Source of the DNA: Clostridiales bacterium UBA4696
GTDB taxonomy: Bacteria > Bacillota > Clostridia > Oscillospirales > Oscillospiraceae
DNA length: 10,568 nucleotides
Direction of reading: 5' to 3'
NCBI GenBank assembly: GCA_002404795.1
Contig: DHKK01000083.1
Location: 3,191 to 13,758, forward strand
The translations under genes were made by a program, and so were the position numbers. The notes under the pieces are model-generated. The model saw only the letters and a list, made by a program, of their open reading frames with translations, made no database searches and was not told where the DNA came from. Shown here piece by piece: positions 6,513 to 10,568 of this stretch (the stretch's first letter is position 1; each line of letters opens with the position of its first letter).

Positions 6513-7252
6513 CGGCCTCTCTCCTGTTCCAGCCGGTACAGCGCCTCGAGGGCGACCCGGATCTCATTTTGCTCGCCGCGGGCGGTCAGGCTCTCGCCGT
6601 CTACGTAGCCGCCGATGGCGTCGGCAGTGTCCTCTCCGTAGACGACAACGTTATTGAGGATCGACGCCGTCTTCATCCCGCGCAGGCGGCCGATGGTGAA
6701 CAGCGCCGCGGACTCCATATCCGCGCCGAGCGCGCCCTTGCGTGACCAGTAGGCGCTTTCCGCGTCGTTTTCCTCGTGATAGAAGCTCTCGTGGCTGTGG
6801 ATGATGCCGACGTGGCTGCGGCAGCCGAGGTCCTTTGCCGCGTCCACGCAGAAGCCGAGCAACCGGTAGTCCGCCACGGCGGGGTATTCGGTATGGACAT
6901 AGGCCTTCGACGCGCCGTCGTCGCGGATGGCGCCGCAGCCGAGGATCAGATCGCCCAGCCCGATGCCCTTCTGCAGCGCGCCGCAGGAGCCGATGCGGAT
7001 GGCAGCCTCCACGCCGATGTTGTGCAGCTCCTCCACGCAGATGCCCGCGGACGAGCCGCCGATGCCCGTGGAGACGGTGAGGATAGGGACGCCGCGGTAC
7101 GTGCCGGTCAGGCTGCGGAACTCGCGGTTGTAGGCGAGTTCGCGCACACCCTCCAGCTGCTGCGCGATGCGGCCCAGCCTGGCGGGGTCGCCGGGCAGGA
7201 TGGCATAGCGGACGCCCAGCGTCTCATCCAAACAGATATGCGGCTGCTTCAT
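6509..7252 (-). CDS. Nucleoside phosphorylase (uridine phosphorylase-like, specificity uncertain)
   Basis: The 247-aa product is a member of the PNP/UDP family, which splits nucleosides with phosphate into base and ribose-1-phosphate. Phosphate-site and ribose-site elements are present: PGDPARLGRI (20-29), NREFRS with Arg43, STGIGGSSAGI (61-71), RIGSCGALQ (86-94) and DMESAAL (178-184). Overall it aligns best by eye with E. coli uridine phosphorylase, including the ascending ILPGDPxR start and YPAVADY. However, the segment that carries the uracil-contacting Gln and Arg in Udp (FYPGQER) reads FYHEEND here, so classic uridine specificity is doubtful. The start at 7252 is supported by GGAGGAG six bases upstream. 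It lies 24 bases after the DUF1934 gene and overlaps the oxidoreductase gene by 4 bases. It probably acts in the cytoplasm in nucleoside salvage. Confidence 0.87.
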   Translation of the reverse strand: MKQPHICLDETLGVRYAILPGDPARLGRIAQQLEGVRELAYNREFRSLTGTYRGVPILTVSTGIGGSSAGICVEELHNIGVEAAIRIGSCGALQKGIGLGDLILGCGAIRDDGASKAYVHTEYPAVADYRLLGFCVDAAKDLGCRSHVGIIHSHESFYHEENDAESAYWSRKGALGADMESAALFTIGRLRGMKTASILNNVVVYGEDTADAIGGYVDGESLTARGEQNEIRVALEALYRLEQERGR

Positions 7253-7276
7253 GCAGGACTCCTCCTTCTCAGACGA

Positions 7277-7702
7277 TCAGATCGTCCGGATCTCGATATG
7301 GTAATGGTTGCGGCTGCACAGCGCGTGCTCCACCTCGACGCGGTATTCCAGGTCGAGCACGCCGCCGTGCTCGTTGAGCAGAATGGTCATATCCTCCGTC
7401 ACGACGCTGATCATCATGGCGCCGAAGCCCATGTCGTACAGCGAGTCGTGCGTCTGCCCGCGGACAAAGCGCATCTCGGCGTTGAGCTTGCCGGTGCGGC
7501 GGAGCGTGACGGTCTTGCCGTCTTCGACGGTGAAGGAGGTCACGACGCCCTCAAGCCCGGTCATCTCCGACTCGACGTAGGAGACGATGGCGAGCCCCGG
7601 CTCATAGCAGTACGAGCCCTCGGTCACAAGGCCGAGCGTCTCGGGCTCGACGCCCTCCATGCGCTGCGTGCCGGTGATGGAAATTTTGGCTGCCTGTACC
7701 AT
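7277..7702 (-). CDS. DUF1934 family beta-barrel protein (YwiB-like)
   Basis: The 141-aa product fits DUF1934, a small lipocalin-like beta-barrel family of Firmicutes with no established biochemical role. Typical elements are the opening VxISITGTQ, the turn TEGSYCYEPGLAIVSYVESEMTGLEG (about 27-52), in which YxESExTG is the most recognisable stretch, and alternating hydrophobic strands with VTLRRTGKLNAEM and HYHIEIR at the end. There is no signal peptide or membrane segment. A GTG at 7705 also lies in frame, but ATG at 7702 is preferred because GGAGG sits 4 bases upstream of it and only 1 base upstream of the GTG. The ATG overlaps the ddl stop by one base, so its translation is probably coupled to D-Ala-D-Ala ligase. 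Confidence 0.8.
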   Translation of the reverse strand: MVQAAKISITGTQRMEGVEPETLGLVTEGSYCYEPGLAIVSYVESEMTGLEGVVTSFTVEDGKTVTLRRTGKLNAEMRFVRGQTHDSLYDMGFGAMMISVVTEDMTILLNEHGGVLDLEYRVEVEHALCSRNHYHIEIRTI

Positions 7703-8763
7703 CACGCCTCCAGCGCGAGCGCGATCAGATCGTCGATGAGCTCGCTGTAGGGGATGCCGCTGGCCTCGAAAAGCTTGGGATACATGGAGATGGACGTGAA
7801 GCCGGGGATGGTGTTGATCTCGTTGAAGACCGTGCCGCCGTCCGGCGTCACGAAAAAGTCGACACGCGACAAACCCCGGCAGCCCATGGCCGTATAGACG
7901 CGGACCGCCTGCTCGCGCACCTGCTCGGCGGTCTGCTCGGCGATGCGGGCGGGGATGTAGAGCCGGGCGGAATCGGAGATGTATTTCGCCTCATAGTCAT
8001 AGAACTCCGCACCGGAGTCGATCTCGCCGCAGACGGAGGCGAAGGGGTTTTCGTTGCCGAGCACGGCGACCTCGACCTCCTGCCCGCGGATGAACTCCTC
8101 GACGAGGACCTTGCGGTCGTACTTGAGCGCGGCCTCGATGGCCGCCTCCAGCGCTTCGCGGTCGAGGGCCTTGGCCACGCCGACGGACGAGCCGGTCCCG
8201 GCGGGCTTGACGAAGACCGGGTACGGGAATTTCGCCTCGACCGCGTCCAGCACGGCTGCGCGGCTGCGGGCAAAGCCCTCGCGCGTGACGAGCTGCCAGT
8301 CGGCCTGGCGCACGCCCGCCTGCGAGGCAATGAGCTTCGTGATGGTCTTATCCATGCAGGCCGCGGAGGCCGCGACGTGCGGGCCGACATAGGGGATCCC
8401 TGCGATCTGCAGCAGACCCTGGATCGCGCCGTCCTCGCAGTTTTCGCCGTGCATGACGGGGAAGACGACGTCGATGCGCTCACGCACGACACAGTCGTTT
8501 TCAAAGCTCAGCAGCCCCTGGCCGCGTACGGGCGAGATGGCCGCGCGGCGGTTTTCCTCGCAGTTCTGCCAGGTGCCGGCGGGCAGCATGCCGTAGTCCT
8601 TGCCGCCGAACAGGATCCAGTCGCCGTCCTTGGTGATGCCGACCGGGAAAATGTTATATTTGTCTTTGTCGATATGGTTCAGCACAGACTCGGCTGACCG
8701 CAGCGAGACCTCGTGCTCCGACGAGACGCCGCCGAACAGAATACAGACACTCAGTTTTTTCAA
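7702..8763 (-). CDS. ddl: D-alanine--D-alanine ligase
   Basis: The 353-aa ATP-grasp enzyme joins two D-alanines for the peptidoglycan stem peptide in the cytoplasm. Motifs in order are LFGGVSSEHEVS (9-20, Glu16 being the usual substrate-orienting Glu), MHGENCEDGAIQGLLQIAGIPYVG (104-127), VKPAGTGSSVGV (185-196, ATP loop), EEFIRGQEVEVAVLG (222-236), FYDYEAKY (254-261, omega loop) and NEINTIPGFTSISMYPKL (314-331, Mg-binding). The Tyr in the omega loop fits D-Ala-D-Ala and not the D-lactate ligases of the VanA type. The start is inferred as TTG at 8763: AGAGGG lies 7 bases upstream and the length equals that of Bacillus Ddl (354 aa). The frame stays open to 8844, but that region holds the promoter. 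It heads the operon ddl-DUF1934-nucleoside phosphorylase-oxidoreductase. Confidence 0.95.
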   Translation of the reverse strand: MKKLSVCILFGGVSSEHEVSLRSAESVLNHIDKDKYNIFPVGITKDGDWILFGGKDYGMLPAGTWQNCEENRRAAISPVRGQGLLSFENDCVVRERIDVVFPVMHGENCEDGAIQGLLQIAGIPYVGPHVAASAACMDKTITKLIASQAGVRQADWQLVTREGFARSRAAVLDAVEAKFPYPVFVKPAGTGSSVGVAKALDREALEAAIEAALKYDRKVLVEEFIRGQEVEVAVLGNENPFASVCGEIDSGAEFYDYEAKYISDSARLYIPARIAEQTAEQVREQAVRVYTAMGCRGLSRVDFFVTPDGGTVFNEINTIPGFTSISMYPKLFEASGIPYSELIDDLIALALEA

Positions 8764-8815
8764 AACAGGACCCTCTTTTCCGCCGCCGCATCCTAGCAAT
8801 CGCAGCGGCATACCT

Positions 8816-8844
8816 ATCATATGCGAAACTGCCGCAGAACTCAA
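8816..8844 (-). promoter_or_regulatory. ddl: Promoter of the ddl operon
   Basis: On the minus strand, TTGAGT (8844-8839), a 17-nt spacer and TATGAT (8821-8816) form a good sigma-A promoter. The leader to the TTG start is about 45 bases. Confidence 0.75.
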
Positions 8845-8860
8845 GTATCTTTTTCCATAA

Positions 8861-8879
8861 TACTGTGATTTTAACAGTA
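8861..8879. repeat. Inverted repeat TACTGT-N7-ACAGTA, possible operator
   Basis: A perfect 6-bp inverted repeat with an AT-rich 7-nt centre. It lies between the ddl promoter (about 17 bases upstream of its -35) and the -10 of the divergent hypothetical gene (about 21 bases upstream). That position suits a regulator binding site. It resembles, but does not match in spacing, the E. coli LexA box, and it is not the Firmicute LexA box. Confidence 0.4.
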
Positions 8880-8900
8880 GAAAATCCGGTGCAACCTGTA

Positions 8901-8906
8901 TATAAT
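8901..8906 (+). promoter_or_regulatory. -10 element of the acidic hypothetical gene
   Basis: A perfect TATAAT lies 34 bases before the ATG at 8940. No good -35 exists at 16-18 nt (the hexamer at 8878-8883 is TAGAAA), so the promoter may be weak or need an activator. The inverted repeat at 8861-8879 overlaps this -35 region. Confidence 0.5.
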
Positions 8907-8939
8907 GTTTAGAGCGTTATTGCAGAGGAGGCTTTGGGC

Positions 8940-9359
8940 ATGCAGATCGATCTGTCAAAAAAGGAGTTCCGCCGGCTTCTGGATATGGTCTATATCGGTA
9001 ACTGGATCCTCAACTCGACCCGCGGCGACGACCGCTTCGCAGATTATGATGATTTGGAATCGAAGCTCTTCGCCCTTTGCCGCGGCAACGGCATGGACGC
9101 GCTCGTCGAGCGGTATGAGGGCACGGACGTTCCGTCGCGCGCCTTCTCCGACGGGGGCATCCACGAGGCCATCATGGATTACGAGGACACCGTCTTCTAC
9201 GAGATCCTGGCCGAGGAGCTGGCCCGGCGCGACATGGACTATCAGCCCGTCTCCAACGACAATTACGAGGCGCTCGTCTCCCGTATGGACGACTACATCG
9301 CCGAATTTGAGGCCCACGGCACCGACAACATCTCCATCCCGGATATGGACCTGCCGTGA
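8940..9359 (+). CDS. Acidic protein of unknown function, probably conserved in Clostridia
   Basis: I cannot assign this 139-aa product to a named family, though its opening MQIDLSKKEFRRLLDMVYIGNWILN feels like a recurrent Firmicute hypothetical. It is strongly acidic, with no signal peptide, membrane segment, Cys pair or nucleotide motif. Two amphipathic helices at the N-terminus (5-27 and 36-60) and a central acidic helix (73-97, IHEAIMDYEDTVFYEILAEELARRD) alternate with Asp/Gly-rich turns. ATG at 8940 is chosen over the in-frame TTG at 8934 because GAGGAGG (8925-8931) is 8 bases from the ATG but only 2 from the TTG. Codon use is like its neighbours. It is monocistronic between a -10 box and a strong terminator, and divergent from ddl. 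Confidence 0.82.
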   Translation: MQIDLSKKEFRRLLDMVYIGNWILNSTRGDDRFADYDDLESKLFALCRGNGMDALVERYEGTDVPSRAFSDGGIHEAIMDYEDTVFYEILAEELARRDMDYQPVSNDNYEALVSRMDDYIAEFEAHGTDNISIPDMDLP

Positions 9360-9384
9360 GGCGCGGCAGCCGGCAAAGCAGACA

Positions 9385-9422
9385 AATACCCCTCCGGCGG
9401 TTCCCGACGCCGGAGGGGTATT
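9385..9422 (+). terminator. Intrinsic terminator after the acidic hypothetical gene
   Basis: A perfect 15-bp stem (9385-9399 with 9408-9422) with an 8-nt loop starts 25 bases after the stop codon. The following tract (GTGTTGCT) is only moderately T-rich. On the minus strand the hairpin is followed by TGTCTGC after TATT, so it could also stop antisense read-through from the orphan riboswitch unit. Confidence 0.78.
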
Positions 9423-9540
9423 GTGTTGCTGACAGGCGTTTGCAGAGGGGGATCTGCGCACGCTGCCCGGAAAGCACATGGGGTGTGCAGCTTTCCAAGC
9501 GGCGGCAGGCTCCGGGGGAAAATGGAGCGCAGCGCCAGAT
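9423..9540. other. Gene-free stretch with two small stem-loops
   Basis: No credible coding region is seen. There is a 5-bp hairpin at 9442-9457 (GCAGA/TCTGC) and a 10-bp hairpin at 9469-9496 (GGAAA+GCACA pairing with TGTGC+TTTCC, with a 3-nt bulge). CCCGGA (9466-9471) could alternatively pair with TCCGGG (9511-9516). It lies between the hypothetical gene's terminator and the terminator of the minus-strand riboswitch unit. I recognise no known RNA family here. Confidence 0.4.
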
Positions 9541-9572
9541 AAAAAGTCCGCACAGCCACCAGCCGTGCGGAC
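9541..9572 (-). terminator. Intrinsic terminator of the riboswitch transcript
   Basis: On the minus strand, GTCCGCAC (9572-9565) pairs perfectly with GTGCGGAC (9553-9546), with two further inner pairs after one mismatch, and a five-T run follows at 9545-9541. The first four bases of the stem can alternatively pair with GGAC at 9584-9581, a possible anti-terminator, though this helix is short. Confidence 0.85.
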
Positions 9573-9612
9573 AAACATTCGTCCATCGACTCCCGGTGAC
9601 GGCAGGAGCACA

Positions 9613-9745
9613 GGTCTGGTCCTTACGTATCTGACTTAGCGCGGCATGCGCGCATCACAGTGACCCACTCGCGGGGCTTCGCACCCCATTCCGCTTCCGG
9701 CTTCCGTTCAAAACCGGGCGGACCGACCCGCCTTGTTTACTTTCC
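9613..9745 (-). ncRNA. Cobalamin riboswitch-like aptamer without a downstream gene
   Basis: Read on the minus strand, three hallmarks of the cobalamin (B12) riboswitch occur in the correct order. First, GCGGAA (9694-9689) followed by the hairpin GGGG-TGCGAAG-CCCC (9687-9673), which matches the GGGAA plus GGTGcGAAtCC element. Second, CACTGTGA (9662-9655). Third, AAGTCAGATAC (9637-9627), the beginning of the B12 box. A closing stem joins GGTCGGTCC (9728-9720) to GGACC-A-GACC (9622-9613). The B12 box departs from consensus after AAGTCAGATAC, so it may be a variant. The region 9745-9729 is the inferred 5' leader. The unit has its own promoter and ends at a terminator about 40 bases after the aptamer. 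No minus-strand gene follows, so it is either an orphan, a small RNA, or a switch controlling antisense transcription. Confidence 0.68.
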
Positions 9746-9751
9746 ACGTTC

Positions 9752-9779
9752 ATTATACCATGTTTTTTCCGCTTTGCAA
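9752..9779 (-). promoter_or_regulatory. Promoter of the riboswitch-like RNA
   Basis: On the minus strand, TTGCAA (9779-9774), a 16-nt spacer and a perfect TATAAT (9757-9752). The expected start is near 9745, about 17 bases before the aptamer's closing stem. Its presence shows that the RNA is an independent transcription unit. Confidence 0.72.
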
Positions 9780-9782
9780 GCC

Positions 9783-9804
9783 CTTTTGTGCCGCTTTTGT
9801 GCCG
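9783..9804. repeat. Tandem 11-bp direct repeat
   Basis: CTTTTGTGCCG occurs twice in perfect tandem (9783-9793 and 9794-9804). It lies between the riboswitch promoter and the TTAACA motifs upstream of the OadG gene. The 11-bp period equals about one helical turn and matches the period of the TTAACA repeats that follow. Confidence 0.75.
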
Positions 9805-9812
9805 TTCGTTTT

Positions 9813-9829
9813 TTAACACCAAATTAACG
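9813..9829 (+). promoter_or_regulatory. Tandem TTAACA-N5-TTAACG motif, PhoP-box-like
   Basis: Two TTAAC[A/G] hexamers start 11 bases apart (9813 and 9824), as in the PhoP-type boxes of Firmicutes (TTAACA repeats with 5-base gaps). The block ends 11 bases before the OadG -10 box, covering where a -35 would be; no normal -35 is present. That arrangement fits activator-dependent transcription. The same motif occurs at 10327-10343. Confidence 0.45.
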
Positions 9830-9840
9830 ACCTCCTGCGG

Positions 9841-9846
9841 TATAAT
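9841..9846 (+). promoter_or_regulatory. -10 element of the OadG-type gene
   Basis: A perfect TATAAT lies 47 bases before the ATG at 9894. No -35 hexamer is recognisable at 16-18 nt, which would place it at 9818-9823 within the TTAACA motif block. Confidence 0.6.
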
Positions 9847-9893
9847 AGCCCCGAAAATCGGAGCGCGCAGGCGCTTTGTGAGGAGGAAGAAAC

Positions 9894-10244
9894 ATGTTTC
9901 TGGTAAACGCCGCGATGGAGAAGATCTCCATCGGTACCGCCGCTTTGATCGTCGTGCTCGGCATGGCCGTCGTCTTTTTCGGCCTGATCCTTCTGATGTA
10001 CGTCACGAAGATTGCCGGCGCGATCATCAACCGCAAAAAATCCGCGGAGCCCGCTGCCGCGCCCGCCGCAGCCCCCGCTGCGCCCGCTACGAAGACGGTC
10101 CCTGCCCCCGGCACCGCCGGCAAGATCGCCCTGCACGACGTGCCCGACAAGACAGCCGCCATGCTCATGGCCATCGTCGCCAGCAAGACCGGCAAGCCGC
10201 TCAACCAGCTCCGGTTCATCTCCATCCGCGAGATCAAGGACTGA
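9894..10244 (+). CDS. OadG-family sodium pump decarboxylase gamma subunit
   Basis: The 116-aa product has the layout of gamma subunits of sodium-translocating decarboxylases (oxaloacetate, methylmalonyl-CoA and related). A single N-terminal membrane helix (residues 17-40, GTAALIVVLGMAVVFFGLILLMYV) is followed by a basic stop (NRKK) and an Ala/Pro linker (50-75). The small C-terminal domain ends in MAIVASKTGKPLNQLRFISIREIKD. This subunit anchors the carboxyltransferase alpha subunit to the membrane beta subunit and helps assembly. The ATG at 9894 has AGGAGGA (9881-9887) six bases upstream. It is unusual in standing alone: it has its own -10 box and terminator, and no alpha, beta or biotin carrier gene adjoins it. 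The partner subunits are presumably encoded elsewhere. Confidence 0.85.
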   Translation: MFLVNAAMEKISIGTAALIVVLGMAVVFFGLILLMYVTKIAGAIINRKKSAEPAAAPAAAPAAPATKTVPAPGTAGKIALHDVPDKTAAMLMAIVASKTGKPLNQLRFISIREIKD

Positions 10245-10259
10245 CACCATTGCTACATA

Positions 10260-10293
10260 GGGACGCGCACGGTTCGTGCGCGTCCCCTTTTTT
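10260..10293 (+). terminator. Intrinsic terminator after the OadG-type gene
   Basis: A perfect 11-bp stem GGGACGCGCAC/GTGCGCGTCCC (10260-10270 with 10276-10286), a 5-nt loop and six Ts (10288-10293), 15 bases after the stop codon. It confirms the gene as monocistronic. Confidence 0.95.
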
Positions 10294-10326
10294 GCGCCTT
10301 TTTGTGCATTATGCTCATTCATAACG

Positions 10327-10343
10327 TTAACATCTCGTTAAGA
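10327..10343 (+). promoter_or_regulatory. Tandem TTAACA-N5-TTAAGA motif, PhoP-box-like
   Basis: Hexamers TTAACA (10327-10332) and TTAAGA (10338-10343) repeat at 11-base spacing, in the same orientation and with the same 5-base gap as the pair before the OadG gene. The motif sits about 15 bases upstream of the symporter -35 box, a position suited to activator binding. Confidence 0.42.
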
Positions 10344-10357
10344 TTAGGCAGTTTGTC

Positions 10358-10386
10358 TTTACCGGCTATCCGTTTTATGGTATGAT
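10358..10386 (+). promoter_or_regulatory. Promoter of the symporter gene
   Basis: TTTACC (10358-10363), a 17-nt spacer and TATGAT (10381-10386) form a moderate sigma-A promoter about 48 bases before the ATG at 10435. Confidence 0.65.
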
Positions 10387-10434
10387 GAGTGCAATCTGAG
10401 GGATATCCTCAAAAAAGAAAAGGAGAAGGAAAGC

Positions 10435-10568
10435 ATGAAAGAAAAGAAGACGCTCAGCTTGCCGGCATGGATATTCATCGGCATGCTGGCCGGTATCGTC
10501 GCCGGTCTCATCTTCGCATTCGCCGGTCTCGGCGATTTTACCACGGAGTGGATCAAGCCCATCGGCAC
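10435..10568 (+). CDS. Dicarboxylate/amino acid:cation symporter (DAACS family), N-terminal fragment
   Basis: Only the first 44 residues are in the window; the gene continues past the right edge. A short Lys-rich start (MKEKKTLS) precedes a first membrane helix with WIFIGMLAGIVAGLIFAFAGL. The segment ending EWIKPIG then matches the GltP/DctA opening, where helix 1 is followed by (Y/F)(L/I)KPIGxLF. Such carriers import glutamate, aspartate or C4-dicarboxylates with sodium ions or protons. The ATG has AGGAG at 10421-10425, nine bases upstream, within a purine-rich AGGAGAAGGA tract. A sodium-coupled carrier beside a sodium-pump decarboxylase subunit is suggestive, but a strong terminator separates them. 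Substrate and coupling ion cannot be judged from this fragment. Confidence 0.82.
   Translation, partial: MKEKKTLSLPAWIFIGMLAGIVAGLIFAFAGLGDFTTEWIKPIG

Noticed and set aside
7272..7286. Small palindrome GACGATC-A-GATCGTC at the end of the DUF1934 gene as an operon-internal terminator
   Set aside because: It overlaps the coding end, has no T run on the minus strand and is followed at once by the phosphorylase ribosome binding site.
6776..7750. 324-codon plus-strand frame opposite the phosphorylase and DUF1934 genes
   Set aside because: It crosses two well-supported minus-strand genes and their junction, with no start signals and His/Asp/Ala-biased composition.
8861..8879. LexA (SOS) box
   Set aside because: The repeat resembles the E. 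coli CTGT-N8-ACAG box but has a 7-base centre, and Firmicute LexA uses a GAAC-N4-GTTC-type site. It is kept only as a generic inverted repeat.
8955..9611. 218-codon minus-strand frame that could have been the riboswitch-controlled gene
   Set aside because: It starts inside the riboswitch expression region before the terminator, has no ribosome binding site, runs antisense through a supported gene and shows no recognisable protein features.

Overview
The window looks like chromosomal DNA from a GC-rich, spore-forming Firmicute, most likely a gut Clostridia lineage near Oscillospiraceae/Ruminococcaceae. The reasons are strong AGGAGG-type ribosome binding sites, TTGACA/TATAAT promoters, TTG starts, a SpoVB-type flippase, and the DUF1934-Ddl and OadG families. 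The placement is inferred from gene content and signals, not from a database comparison. High GC at third codon positions produces many long antisense shadow ORFs, which were discarded.

Left part (1-1200): a terminator ends an off-window plus-strand gene and faces a class I glutamine amidotransferase-like hydrolase (minus). A tRNA-Leu(GAG) follows on the minus strand, with a consensus promoter and its own terminator. Several inverted repeats lie between the two. Middle plus-strand block (1140-5917): a promoter drives rsmE (16S rRNA m3U1498 methyltransferase) and an eight-helix membrane protein of unknown function. A SpoVB-like lipid flippase follows, starting at TTG with its ribosome binding site inside a terminator-like hairpin. 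Next comes a new promoter for a PLP-dependent threonine aldolase-like lyase, translationally coupled to a DNA-deoxyinosine glycosylase. The block ends at a symmetrical bidirectional terminator.

Minus-strand operon (8844-5928): ddl (D-Ala-D-Ala ligase), a DUF1934 beta-barrel protein, a nucleoside phosphorylase and an AzoR-like flavodoxin-fold oxidoreductase. They are tightly packed with overlapping starts and stops, and read from one promoter. A conserved-looking acidic hypothetical protein (8940-9359) is transcribed divergently from ddl across a short region with an inverted repeat.

Right part (9360-10568): about 530 bases lie between the hypothetical gene and a stand-alone OadG-type sodium-pump decarboxylase gamma subunit. 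They hold a complete minus-strand RNA unit: a promoter, a cobalamin-riboswitch-like aptamer and an intrinsic terminator, with no gene downstream. This orphan riboswitch is the most unusual item. OadG and the following sodium:dicarboxylate symporter-family gene (cut by the window edge) each have a tandem TTAACA-N5-TTAA motif upstream. It resembles a PhoP-type two-component box and suggests possible co-regulation.
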